Counted from the stretch's first letter, positions 47,552 through 59,817 are shown. The stretch is 64,000 bases of DNA from Sequoia sempervirens (GCA_007258455.2 VDFB02000001.1:13971747-14035746), one strand, 5' to 3'. Translations and numbers: made by a program. The notes: a model not told the origin generated them from the letters alone.

Positions 47552-47556
47552 CTTAC

Positions 47557-47629
47557 AAATTCATTTATATATATAAATACATATATTTAAATTTATTTAT
47601 TATTTTTTCTTAATTTCTCTCTTTTTGGT

Positions 47630-47669
<40 letters not shown>

Positions 47670-48797
47670 GTGTTGTGTGTTTTTATTTATTTATTTTCAT
47701 TTCTTTTATTTTTACTTATATATTCGTGCGTATATATTTTTATATAATTCTTTTTCTTATTTTTTCTTTTTTGTTTCTTGTACCTATGTATGTATATGTT
47801 TTTGTATTTATTTATATAATTATTTTTCTTGTTTATTCTCTTATATATATATATATATATACATTGTGCTTTTCTTATTTTTTCTCTTTCATTTTTAGTT
47901 TGTGTTCTTTGTTTCTTTTATTTGTTTCATTTCTTTTTATTTCTTTCTCTTATATATGCTCATGTTGATTCCTCTATATTTCATTCTTTTATTTTATTAT
48001 TCCTTCTTAATTTTTTTCTCATTTAATTTTTTTTCTTTTACATGGTTTCTTTTGAATTATTATTCTCTTCCTTATTTTATTCTTCTCTATATTATTTCTT
48101 CTTTCTTATTTCTTTTATTCTCTTTCTTTACTTACTTTGTTTCTTTCTTTTACTTAATTCTTTCTCTCCTTTTTGTTGTCATTTCTATTTAATTCTTTTA
48201 GTTCTCTCATTTATTTGTTTCATTTCTATTTCTTTCTTTCAATTCTTACATTTATTTAATTCATGCTTTCTTACTTGGTTCATTTCTATTTCATTCTTTT
48301 ATTTATTTCTTTCTCTCTTATTTGATTCATCTCTATTTAATTCTTTTAATTCTTATATTCTTTTCATCTCTCTTATTTGGTTTCTTACTTTTTATTTTTT
48401 CAATTATTAAATTTCTTTTGAATTTTTAATCTTTCTTTATTTTATTCATCTCTTTAACATTTCTTGTATTTTATTCTTCTTTTTGTTTTATTCTCTTTCC
48501 TGTCTTTATTCTTTAATATTTTGTGTAGTCCTTCTTGTGCTATGTCAATTTCTTCTATTAGGTTCTCTAATTTTATTCTTATTTTCCTTTCACATTGGTT
48601 TCTCTTTAACTTTTTTTCTCTCTTTTTAATTTTAAAATTGTTTTGTCTTCTTGGTTTGTGTGTAGCCTTCTCTCCCCCTTTTTCTGATGTATTAAAGATG
48701 TTCTAGGTTTGCAACTATCTATTTTTATCCTTATACTCTTTGCTCTCATCCTGATGATGGATCATAGAGTGTGATCCAAAACATTGATATAAAAAAA
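47557..48797 (+). mobile_element. Penelope-like element, right part: T-rich 3' region
   Basis: Removing the tower joins 17759 to 47557 inside one T-rich stretch. About 1.1 kb of TTTCTTTTAT-like sequence with (TA)n runs follows, then a hammerhead-like motif at about 48745-48788 and an A-rich run. The open frames of 65-122 codons here are Phe/Leu/Ile/Ser runs caused by the base composition and are not genes. The exact 3' end is uncertain. Confidence 0.7.
48745..48788 (+). ncRNA. Decayed hammerhead ribozyme motif of the Penelope element
   Basis: CTGATGA (48751-48757) is the conserved core box. It is followed by a perfect 7-bp stem, TGGATCA/TGATCCA (48758-48764 with 48772-48778), closing a 7-base loop. 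AAAC ATTG follows, where the second core box GAAA would be expected. Penelope-like elements are known to carry small hammerhead motifs in their terminal regions, with a very short stem III. The core G appears lost, probably by decay of a methylated CpG, so self-cleavage is unlikely in this copy. Confidence 0.65.
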
Positions 48798-51302
48798 ATA
48801 CACACAATCAAATATAGAAGTCTTTTGAACAAAAAATAGCGTCTTTATTAATAAGATTTTATATTTGAATTTGTCAAATTTCATAGGTCTAGGTTAAGTC
48901 TATATAGTTAGATTCAGGTCATAAGACCAAAATCAATCTTAAATGATATACAATTCTACTTTATGATTTGATCAAATAATCTTTTGATTGCTTTACTTCT
49001 TGATATTTGAGGGAAAATGATATTTAGGAATACTTTGGAAGAGGCCTTGTTATGTCCCATGGAGACAAGTTCTAGGTCAATCTATAGAAATGTCTACAAA
49101 ATTTCTAAGATAGGGGGCAAGGGCCCTCAAATGGAGTATGTAGATTCTTTACTCTTTTAGTGCACTAAACTTAGATGTGCCACTATGTATAACTCTATTA
49201 ATTCTCTAGAACAAGAGAATTTCAAATGTTGCTTAACTAATATATTGAGTGCATTGGATGCCTTTAAATACTAGCACATAGCACCAAAACATGAGCTTAG
49301 TCAACTTAATACAAAAAAATGAAAGAGGTCAATTGGCCAAAATTTTAATTTAAATTTTAGAAAGGAAAGACTTGAGTCCACATTTCTAGAAACACCCTCA
49401 GGTGGGCAAAGTCAAATTTGGGTGGCTAACAACTATCTCTAGGAAAGTGTAAGGATAGATGTAATAAATGTGTGGATAGGGTGAATGTATAAACATATAT
49501 GTATAAGGATAAAATATGTGCTACATACATAGAAATGCATGCATATATGGAAGGTTAAAAGCTACTTGGGAATGAGCTGAACTTCACACATGATTGTCGA
49601 TATGTACATGTAATCAAATTAACTCTTCAAAAAATCAAGGGAAGGAGAAGTAAGAGTGATAGCAATTCAATTAATATTTCCTTTGAATCATCATCCTTTG
49701 AATTTTTTTGACTATGGTATTTGGAAGCTACTCATCAGTCACCATGTCAAATGTGCAATAGTGGATTTGATCTCATTGAATATAAATGCCTCAAGAGGTT
49801 AAAATATTGAACTACAATTTTAGTAAATGATGAAAGAAAACCAACATAAGACTATGAAGTATGTAAAAGATAAAGCAATTTTTAAAATGATGAACAAAAA
49901 GAAGCTTATATGAGCTCAAATAGAAACTCAAAAGTTCCCAAAATGAGAATGAGCCAACAACTTTGAGAAAATATAATTTCTAGAAAAATAAAACCCAACT
50001 CATAATCTATCTACACCATTGTGAAGTACACAAAAATTTACCTCAAATTAAAAAAATGCTAAAAAAATAGAGCTAGAATGACTAAGAAAAAAACTTAAAA
50101 AATTTTGAGTGAAAAAATTAAACTACCAAATAGTGTAGCCTCCTCCAAAAGACTAGTATGTCACTAAATTTAGAACTTTACTCGCTTAGCAAATTCTACC
50201 AAGTTTAACATATTTTCCTAAAACTATCATTGAAGTTAGAGGTTGAGTAAATAATTTTAGAGGAGGTTAAGATTTAGGAAAATTACCAAATTTAGTGGCC
50301 TACTAGCATTCTTAGTGATCCATTACCAAAATGAAGAAATAACCAATGATCCCATCATCAAGTTGAGGAAATTCCTCTCCTCATCCTACTAATAAATAAA
50401 GAAGTGATTCAAAACATTGGTGCAAAACATAAACAGTTGATTCCAAGATAACTCATACTCATCTTTAGGAATTTGTGAACACATTAGTCACATATTACCT
50501 AATACTATAATATCTACAAAATCAAAGAAACGTTACAAGAAAAAAACATAATACATTCGCATAGTTAGATAATCACACATTAACTAATACCATAATATCC
50601 ACAAGGTCAAACAATCTTCATAAAAATACCATAACATTTGTAAGGTCAAATAAATTATCCTAAAGAAATACCACAATGTGAAATAACCATCATAAGAAAA
50701 TGACAAAATATCTTAAGGTCAAATAAATCATCATAAGAAAATGACACAATGTGGAATAAGAATCTACATGAATGATGTTGCAATATCCACCAAGTGAGAA
50801 AATCATTCATATAGAAAATGCCATGAAATTGAAGTAGCTAAAAGAAACTTATACGCTCATCTAGTATGATAACCCAAACAAAAAACATTTGTGTACTTCT
50901 ATTTGTTGAAAGCTCACAAATAACTTCATACATAATGAAAGTACTTAGCACTTGCACTTGGAGGTGCAAAGGTTGCGTTGATAGAACACTATATATAAGC
51001 TAATATGTTAGAGAGTGCAATTTGATAGGGCTAAATGGGCTTTTGATCATATTCATGATTAGAATTTAGTGGACCGGGGTTAGTTACCCCCGAATCTGTC
51101 TCAATAGTTGGATCACTTGGTGGAGCTTGATAGGGCTATGTAATGTCCTTGCTTTGTACTTCTTGTTTTAATAATATTTTTACCCTTCCTTTATGTTAAT
51201 TTGATATGTGCATAGAAGATACATTAACTTTGTTTACAATATTTTATGTATAAAATAGTATTTTGTATTATACAATTTTGGAATACAATATTAAAATACA
51301 TA
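48798..51302. other. AT-rich intergenic DNA with a degenerate tandem array
   Basis: No coding domain is found. Apart from the array at 50490-50835 nothing structured was recognised. A TGTAATGTCC phrase at about 51138 resembles the LTR ends seen elsewhere in the window, but no partner end was found. Confidence 0.55.
50490..50835 (+). repeat. Degenerate ~40-bp tandem repeat array
   Basis: About seven or eight units of the form ataccataatatccacaagg-tcaaa-(t/c)aatcatcataagaaa follow one another. Their unit length varies and they show many changes. Confidence 0.65.
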
Positions 51303-54300
51303 CAATATTGTTTACGTAAATCTATTGATCATGAAACATAAGGGTTTTTGAGGGTCAATTACCTCTAACCCTAGTTGTTGATGGTGGGGCCCAAGCATCT
51401 GTTGATTGTGTAAATTTCCCTATGATTATAGTCACTATTTACAACATGGAAGTAACCCTTCCAACATATGCTATTTAGTGTTCACACTTTGCTTTAAGTT
51501 TTAAATCTAAGCTTAGAATGAGAGCGTGCAAAAAGAAGATAAAAAAAATAATGAAGACAAGACCATTTAGTTTAAACTTCAATCCTTGGCATGCACTATA
51601 CATGACCTTGTCTAAAATTATTGAAGGATATTTTCACTTAAGTAATCTTGTATGCATTTTAATTATTGTTGTGGATAAGAAATATTACTTGTTGATATTA
51701 CTAAACATTAAAACAATTATCTTACAAGATAAAAGAACAAAAAAATATAAGAAATTAAACAATTTATTCGGATTAAATTTTTTGAAGGTATGACAAATTG
51801 GTTCCCCTTTTCCATGATAGTTTGGTGGAAAAAACTTCTAAAATAGACATATATATGTTGAAATCATCTACCACTATAATTTTGTATCCATACCAAAAAT
51901 AATAATTTTGGTTCAAAAAATAAGGTGAGCTTTAATGGTGGGTAAGTGATTATTTAAAATAGTGATGGTAGTGGAAGCCATGATGGCATCAATGAGGCCA
52001 TTGGCATAATGAGAGATTGAATAGTGATTGACCTAGATACCCTTTTCTCTAAAGGTTGAAACCTAATTAATATAAGTAGATAATTACCAAGCGAGTTGGG
52101 CAAGTGCAACAACCTCACCATGATATATGCCACCTAGAAATAACTCGCAAGGACCATGCCATCCTCTCTTGGATCACTCCATTACATGACCCAACTTTAT
52201 TTGAAGAAAAATTCTTATCTGATGACATCTCTATAGAACTTGGAAACTGCAGTTTGTTGAAGTACCCGGGGTTACATACAAACAAGTTAGAGGGGTGCAT
52301 CCCTTTAGTATTGGGTAGCTTATAGAATTTATAGGTTTTGTTCTTGGCCAAAAAATCACTCAAAGGCTAGATCCCTTCAAAAATTTTTGAGGTCAAGAGC
52401 TTACAAGAAATGCATATGTACAACAATCATCTCGAACTCAACATATGTGAAATCATTATAATTGTATCAAGAAATAGGAAGACATCTAAATTGCGTTAAG
52501 ACAATGAATGAAGTACCTAAATTCAATTTACAAGATAGTTTGGTTGGATAAACATTTTAACTTGCAACAAAAGAATAAGAATATGGAAGTAAATGATGTA
52601 ATAATAAACATGTGTTGGCTTTTACAAATGCACCAAGCACACAATCTCTAAAATTTATACATTTAAGTATTGATGATCAGACAAAACTAGAGAAAAGGTA
52701 AACAAAGTTGCTCAATGATGAACTATTATATATTTGCACAAGTAGGGGCTTTGTACAAGAGAAAATCCATTTACCCATCTTGTGTCGCACTCATAGTAGA
52801 ACTCATATCCACACCTACAATAAAATTTAGGTGCTTATCACTTTCATAAACAAACAATCATAAATATGGGTAAACAAATAGTAATAAAATTTTAAAATTC
52901 TTTTGAAAAATTTGTACAAAATGACTTATGAATTGATGATTTAGCATTAAATAAAAAGAATGGGGACAAAGACTTGAAGTTAAGTTATTCATGAAGTTTT
53001 ATTATTCTTTTTAAGTGAGTTGTTAATGCATAAATTATTTTATCACAATTTTTTAGATAGATGTGATATGAATCTACCCTTGAGCTATTGGGCATCCTCT
53101 TATACTCAATTTCATGGAATATGGACTGTGTTCCTAATGCCCCCATAAAAACAATCTAGGTGCACATTGACTCATTAAGATTGAGCAAGGCGAGGATAAA
53201 GACTCAAATAAGTGTGAAAATTTAGCATTGAGATCTAGGTTCAAACATCTAGAAGGTTGGTAGGTACAAATCTTGTGTAACTTTAATGGCATGGTTACAC
53301 TCCTTGTGGAACAACATTGGAAGAAGGATTTCAAGAAAAAGAAGGAATATCGAGGTTTTTAACTCGCATGTCATGTGATTGCATCCAAATGTTAATTCAA
53401 TCATGCCCTTGCATTTCCCATAGTGTTGCCATTTGTGATCCAAGGAAAGCTTCAAAGCATGTAAATCTACTTCACTTCTTTTTGAAAGCAACATTTTTTA
53501 GAATTGAGAGTTTTTAGGCATCCCCTAACCATCCTTAACCATCCTATGGAAGGCCACAAATCCTCTACAACAAAGCAATTTTTTATAATGTTTTAAAAAA
53601 ATTGATTGCAATATTAAAATGAATTGTTAAATATATCATGACAATAACATAAAAGTAATTAAATTAATCATGACAATGGAGACAACAACTGTAGTATAAC
53701 AACAATAAATATATCATGATTCATATTCATAGTTAATAATATAAGTTATATAATAATAAACACTAGTAACAATCATTTGGACTAATTTCATTATTCAAAA
53801 ATGTATCAAACTTCAAAATTCTTGAATATGGTATTTGAGTCAGTTAATAATGTCAATTGTGAAAGAGTTGAAAGCTACATTAGTCATGGTCTAGTATAGT
53901 GTGGTATTGTGTGAGAAGTGCAAACAAATAATTTCTTTTTGGAATGTGGTTGGCATGCAAGCTTCTACTAGCATCATCCAACATCATTTTAATAGTGTCA
54001 TATTATATTGTTGTTATTATGTTGTTGTTCATTAACTTGTAGAAATTTGAGCCCCTCTCTCTCTCTCTATGTCCCCTACCATCTCGATGTCCCTATCCTA
54101 AAAATTCCATAGAACATAAATAATTTATAAATGAGAAGAATAATTGCAAACAAATTTTTCATGAATGATGCCCCACAATGCGAAGCTCACTCAATATTCA
54201 ACTACACAATGAAAGTACTAACCATATGTTTGTCAAAAATATAATGTTCTCAAAAACCTTTTTTTTCTACATCAAAATAATAATTCCATTTATTGAGACT

Positions 54301-54424
54301 CTCACCAAAATAAATAGCGGCCCTTTGATTTATAAATGTGGGATGCATTTGGTAAGTATTTGAAACATGCTAACATCAGTAACCTATGTTTTATAAAAAT
54401 ACATTTGAACCCTCACTTATAAAT
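51303..54424 (+). repeat. Segmental repeat copy R2
   Basis: It matches R1 (1-3915 and 10262-10510) and, from 52255 on, R3. It lacks the 1.35-kb insertion, the SINE and the 6.3-kb block of R1, so it serves as the empty-site reference for all three. At 54425 it is cut by an LTR-like terminus. Confidence 0.85.
52084..52442 (+). pseudogene. LRR receptor-like protein fragment (R2 copy, longest)
   Basis: About five 24-residue repeats can be read: LPSELGKCNNLTMIYAT, SSLGSLHYMTQLYLKKN, IELGNCSLLKYPGLHTNKLE with GCIP, LVLGSLxNLxVLFLAKKSLK, and SKIFEVKSLQEMHMYNNHLE. The layout is that of extracellular LRR domains of plant receptor-like kinases. A one-base deletion in the run after YLKKN shifts the frame, and TAG or TGA codons replace several residues. 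No kinase or membrane segment follows within the matched unit. It is a partial relic. Confidence 0.75.
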
Positions 54425-55107
54425 TGTAATGCCCCCTAGTTGGGGTATGCCTAATTTTTCCCAAAAGTAACAATTCCAACAATATAATTTGTTTTACAAA
54501 TAGTATTCTAAAATTAAAGCATATAAAGTTATTGAACTTAAGAGTACATGAAAAATTAATATAAATAGCATCGCCTAATTGGATCTAATCTATTATTTTA
54601 TTTCCAATAACCAATCATAGAAAGGGTTGGAAAGGAAAGTACGATAGGGCACCCATAGACTATTCATCACAATTAAGCCCAAGAGCATGGCAATCACCCC
54701 TTGCCCCCAAGTGGCAAGAACTACTATTACCATCCAACATGGGGTGGTCTACAGAAATTGTGGAACCAATCTACTACCTCTCCCAATCATGTTCCCTTTC
54801 AAATCCATGCTTGATTTCTTATAGGGAAACTAAATGATTAAATCAATAATTATAAAAGCCTTAAATAGACTAGCAATTCCCATTAGTAACTAGGTTAAAG
54901 ATACATAAGAGATTATATATATAAAAACACTATACCCCATCATGATGCATACCAATTACTTATTATATTCAATGGTTGTTGTCTTTCTAAATAGATGTTT
55001 ATTTATTTTTGGATCTCCTTCAATTTATCCTTTAGTCTAGCTATTGATATAATATATTTATTTTTTCTCTTAAACTCAGTTTTGATTTCTTAATCCTAAT
55101 TGATTAA
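54425..55107 (-). mobile_element. LTR-like sequence cutting R2
   Basis: It starts TGTAATGCCCCCTAG exactly where the R1/R2 match breaks. The ends TGTAATG/CATTACA recur at 20953 and 56364. It may be the 3' LTR belonging to the gag fragment at 55370-56340, but the body does not obviously match 56364 onward, so it could be a separate element. No matching TSD was found on the right. Confidence 0.5.
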
Positions 55108-55123
55108 TTGATTGGCAATTATA

Positions 55124-55171
55124 ATACACACATACATGCATACATATATACATATATACATATACATATAC

Positions 55172-55206
<35 letters not shown>

Positions 55207-55215
55207 AACATATAC

Positions 55216-55251
<36 letters not shown>

Positions 55252-55262
55252 ATGTATATGTT

Positions 55263-55322
<60 letters not shown>
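55124..55322 (+). repeat. (CATATA)n and (TA)n microsatellite
   Basis: About 200 bp of cataca/catata units pass into two pure TA runs (around 55216-55238 and 55266-55322). The Tyr/Ile frame over it is an artefact. Confidence 0.95.
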
Positions 55323-55326
<4 letters not shown>

Positions 55327-55369
55327 TTTCCTTGTATAATCTTTTCTTTTAAATTTGATAGTGCTTGTA

Positions 55370-56340
55370 TATTTTATCTTGATAGTGTCCTACAAGGATG
55401 GTGGATCAAGAGCTTTAACCCAGCCCCTATCAGGTTTTGAAAACCCTCTATGAACCAAGAAGTCAACCTCCTCTCAATCACATTAGAAACCATTACTCAC
55501 AATTGTTGAAACTATGAAATGTATTCTTCAAGTGTCCCAACCTATCTCAATTGAGCCAACTCTCTAGAGTGTGCCTATGAATTCTTGTGGTCAAACCACT
55601 CTATTAATTTAGTGCAAAAATTATCATAAGAAACTATCACACCATGATCATGTGTTATTAAACCATGATACTGCCACTCATGTGTTGCTCCTTCAAGGTG
55701 AAGGGTAGAAAATTTGATGACCTCAATTCCTTCATTTGATTTGGGGAAAGGTAAGTATCCAATTTCTGAATCCAAGCTCTGGTGTACCCTTAGATGATCC
55801 ATCATGGCTTGACAAGGATATACAACCCAACCTTTTTTACAACCCATAATTTTGCTTCCCTTGAATCCATTTCTTATGCTTTAGCTTTGTGCATTTGGTG
55901 ACCTCCAAATTATCTCTAAAAGAGATAGTTGACTGAAAATATATCCCCAAATCTTGATACTTAGCCAAAATTTTAGCATCCTCATTGTTCTCCATGGGTT
56001 CCTCTTGTATAGGCTCATCCTCTTTTAGAAAGGTAAGCATGAAAGGTCTAGATTGTAATGAACCCAAAGGTTTGCTAGTAGAGTTTTCATTTTTTTTTTG
56101 CAACTTTGCTACTTTCCTCTCTCTCCACATGCAACATGTTTATTCTATTTGTTGTGTTATGTGCCATTTGACTCAAATATAGATTTGTGTTTTGTAACTG
56201 TCTTAGCATTTTTGCAAACATTTTTTTTTCCTCCAATTCACTTGATGTTGGTGGTCGATCACTGCTATCCATTATTCCCTTATATTTTTTAGCGTTATGC
56301 CCACCCTTCCCACACATACAACCAACCCAAATAGGCTACC
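55370..56340 (-). pseudogene. LTR-retrotransposon gag fragment
   Basis: On the minus strand, directly after a primer-binding site, come CMCGKGGHNAKKY, a helical part with NTNLYLSQMAHN, and then a capsid-like region: IKFSTLHLEGATHEWQYHGL, KLIEWFDHKN, RELAQLR and GTLEEYISQFQQL. The capsid wording matches plant retrotransposon gag proteins. Stops and shifts are frequent. The fragment ends at the microsatellite, so protease and polymerase are missing. Confidence 0.7.
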
Positions 56341-56350
56341 AAGACTTGCA

Positions 56351-56362
56351 GCTCTGATACCA
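56351..56362 (-). promoter_or_regulatory. Primer-binding site, initiator tRNA-Met
   Basis: Minus-strand TGGTATCAGAGC is a perfect 12-base match to the plant initiator-Met site. It lies one base after an LTR end (..ATATTACA), and gag follows. Confidence 0.9.
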
Positions 56363-56363
56363 C

Positions 56364-57352
56364 TGTAATATCCCTAAATAGGGATAATGGAAAAAATACT
56401 ATCTCCAAAAATATGCGATAGAAAATTTTGAAATTTTATTTGCAAATAGATAAACCTTCAACAAGCTCAAATCTATGCTCAAAATATTTTTTGGATTTTG
56501 TAGTGGCACAAATTTGCACCCAAGGAAAACTTCCCATTTATTTATGCTTACTTTAGAATTACATGTACAATGATGCATAAACCCGCTACCGTCTTCCTAG
56601 TCTTCCCATGTGCCCCTGTCTTTTTGCATTGATGGAGGAATATTTTTTAGGGATGTGCACATGTCGTGTGGACATCTATGCACTAGGTTGTCATCCTAAC
56701 AGTTTACTGCCTCTAGGATCAGCAAAAGTGTTATGTTTCTTGGTTGGTCGCGAATGTAACATTCTTTGTTGGGTCTTGACTAATGAAAATCATCTCCTTT
56801 CCTCCATTCTATCGATTCAAACTCATCTTTTCACTCTCTTACATTCTCTAACCCATTCTCTCAAGCTAATTCTCTCATTCTTGCAACTCTTCTTGATCAT
56901 TCTTTCTTCTCCATAGTTCTTTCTTTGTTGTTACCAACTTTCTACTTGGTCTCTACAGTGTCTTCTTGCTTCAATATCACTATTGTTGTAGATTTACAGA
57001 GCTCTACCTCCTCAACATGGTGGTGTCATCTCTCTCCTTCCTCTATCAGCCTTGAGTGCTCATAGCAGGAAGGTAATATTGTGTCTTTTCAATTTATTTT
57101 GCATATATTTTCTTATAGAGTAGCATTTAGGTTGTCATTGCTCTCTACCTTATTATGTCATTTTTATTCTCACTTCTTTATCGTCTTCTCTATATAGTCG
57201 CATATCTAGTTGTCTATGGAGGTGGGAACACCAAAACAAGGGTCTAGCTGAGGCAAGCCTCAAAACACAACCCAACATTTTTCATGTTTCCATTTGTGTA
57301 GGTGCAGGTTTTTCTGCTTAGAGTTATAGCTAGAGAGTTGGATCGTGTGTGA

Positions 57353-57394
<42 letters not shown>

Positions 57395-57620
57395 TTTGTC
57401 ATTTTAGTGTTAGAATAGCTTTATAAGTATTCTTCTTGTTGTACAGCTTATTTCTATATTTTCATATTAAACTATTAAACTGTAAAAATCTAATATTCTA
57501 CAATTATTACTATCTTAACAATTTATTTCTAATAACTTATTTATATTTAAAAAACTATTTTTATTTCTTTTCACCATTATAACATTTTAATTTTAATTTT
57601 ACAATTGTAAGGTTGTGGCT
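56364..57620 (-). mobile_element. 5' LTR of the gag-bearing element (outer limit uncertain)
   Basis: It starts TGTAATATCCC next to the primer-binding site and extends rightward through T/C-rich sequence with a (TC)18 run. The far boundary was not recognised; 57620 is a guess, placed after a run of TTTTAATTTTACA. Confidence 0.5.
57355..57391 (+). repeat. (TC)n microsatellite
   Basis: An uninterrupted TC dinucleotide run of about 37 bp. Confidence 0.95.
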
Positions 57621-58177
57621 TATTCCAACCAACTACCTTAAGCCTCCTCCCACAACTTTGTTGTTTTTTGGGAATGGAATATTAAGCAACTAATAAATAT
57701 CCAAAACAAACCACATTCATAATTATTAATGAAGCATAAAACTAGGGAAACCAATCATTGTGCAATTGCACTAAAACCTGCCTTAGTTTACTATTTCTCA
57801 TAGAGAATGCAGTGTGTCACATAAGATTGAGAGAGATTGCACTTTGCTTCGAAATATATATGTATACATCAAAGAACTTCACAAAGATAATAACTGGAAA
57901 CATAGAGAGCTTGCCTGGCCAAACCTGTGTGTGTTGAAGACTTGATCTCAACATGTTACAAACAAATTTTAACAACCTTCCCAAAATTCTAAGTATAGGG
58001 GCAGGTGCTTGGTTGGGAAGTCTAATAAGAGGTCCTATTCTGAAACTTGGCAAGCATCTCAAAAGTCCATTGTGCTAAAAATGTTTGATTGTATCCCACC
58101 TGTCTATCTTTGTAAAACAAAAAGCAAGGGGCCTATCTAACCTGGGGATTGGGGCAGTTGGGACCCTGGGAATTATT
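57621..58177. other. Unassigned sequence between LTR and R3
   Basis: The longest frame is 81 codons (57817-58062 minus) without a motif. Nothing was recognised. Confidence 0.5.
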
Positions 58178-59817
58178 TTATTGAAGTACCTAAGGTTACA
58201 TGCAAACAAGTTAGAGGGGTACATCCCTCGAGTATTGTGTAGCTTATAAAATTTATAGGTTTTGTTCTTGTCCAATAATTCACTCAAAGGCCAGATCCCT
58301 TCACAACTTTTTGAGGCCAAGAGCTTGCAAGAAGTGTATGTGTACAATGATTGTCTCTAACTCAACATATGTGAAATCATTATAACTGCATCACAAAATA
58401 GGAAGACATCCAAATTGGGTTAAGATTGTGAATGAGGTACCTAAATCCAATTTATGAGATAGTTTAGTTGCATAAACATTTTAACATGCAACAAAAGAAT
58501 AAGAATATTGTTACTTGAATAAACATGTGTTAGTTTTTAAAGATGTACCAACTTGCAAGTATTTCTAGGTGCCCACACAATCTCTAAAATTCGTACATTT
58601 AACTATTGACGATAAAACAAAACTAGAAAAAAATGTAAATAGAGTTGCTCAATGATGAGCCTAGTTTATTTTCAATATCAACTATTATATATTTGCACAA
58701 GTAGGGGCTTTATCCTAGAGGGAAGGGACTATGTTCTTTAATGCATATACAAAGCAACAAAATCTATATACAACTTCAACTATTGGCAATTATATATAAG
58801 AAACAAGTTATTGGAGTAACAAAATCAATTTAATGCAATTCATGGTACAAGGCAATTCACAGTGGTTTTAGGACAAGAGAAAATCCATTTACCCATCTTG
58901 TGTCACACTCATAGTAGAGCTCATATCCATGCCTGCAATATACTTTAGATGTTTATCACTTTCATAAACAAATAATCATAAATATGGGTAAACAAATAGT
59001 AATAAAATTTTAAAATGCTTTTGAAAAATCTGTAACAAAATAACTTATGAATTAATGATTTAGCATTAAATAAAAAGAATGGGGACAAAGACTTGAAGTT
59101 AAGTCATTCATGAAGTTTTATTATTCTTTTTAAGTGAGAGTTGCCAATGCATAAATTATTTTATCATAGTTTTTTAGATGGATGTGATATGAATCTACCC
59201 TTGAGCTATTGGGCATCCTCTTATACTCAATTGAACATGGAATATGGATTGTGTTCATAATTCCCCCATCAAAAAAATCTAGGTGCACATTGACTCATTA
59301 AGATTGAGCAAGGCGAGGAGAAAGATCAAAATAAGTGTAAGGATTTAGCATTGAGATCTAGGTTCAAACATCTGGAAGGCTAGTAGGTGCAAATCTTGTG
59401 TAACTTTAATGGCATGGTTACACTTCTTGTGGAACAACACTGGAAGAAGGATTTCAAGAAAAAAAAGGAAGCTCGAGGTTTTTAACCCACATGTCATGTG
59501 ATTGCATCCAAATGTTAATTCAATCATGCCCTTGTGTTTCCCATAGCATTGCCATTTGTGGTCCAAGGAAAGCTTCAAAGCATGTAAATCTACTTCACTT
59601 CTTTTTGCAAGCAACAAATTTTGGAATTGAGAGCTCTTAGGCATCCCTCATTGTAGGGAAGGCCACAAATTCTCTACAACAAAGAAAGTTTCTATAATGT
59701 TTTAAAAAAATTGATTGCAATATTAAAATAAATTGTTAAATATATCATGACAATAACATAAAAGTAATTAAATTAATCATGACAACAATAACAACAATTG
59801 TAGTATAACAACAATAA
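58178..59817 (+). repeat. Segmental repeat copy R3
   Basis: It matches R2 from ttgaagtacc to acaacaataa, and the R1 part after gagaaaatccatttaccc. It keeps both the segment missing in R1 and a segment missing in R2 (about 58700-58880), so it is the most complete copy over that interval. It is cut at 59818 by a TGTCATGCCC terminus. Confidence 0.85.
58181..58372 (+). pseudogene. LRR receptor-like protein fragment (R3 copy)
   Basis: The frame reads LKYLRLHANKLEGYIP, VLCSL.NL.VLFLSNNSLKG, QIPSQLFEAKSLQEVYVYN, with two stops in the middle repeat. It corresponds to repeats three to five of the R2 copy, and the first two are absent. This copy preserves the canonical SNNSLKGQIPS. Confidence 0.7.

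Noticed and set aside
47666..48410. Hydrophobic ORFs of 65-122 codons resembling membrane proteins
   Set aside because: They consist of Phe, Leu, Ile and Ser only because the DNA is nearly pure T/C/A; this is low complexity.
55108..55323. 71-codon Tyr/Ile-repeat frame
   Set aside because: It is a translation of a TA microsatellite.
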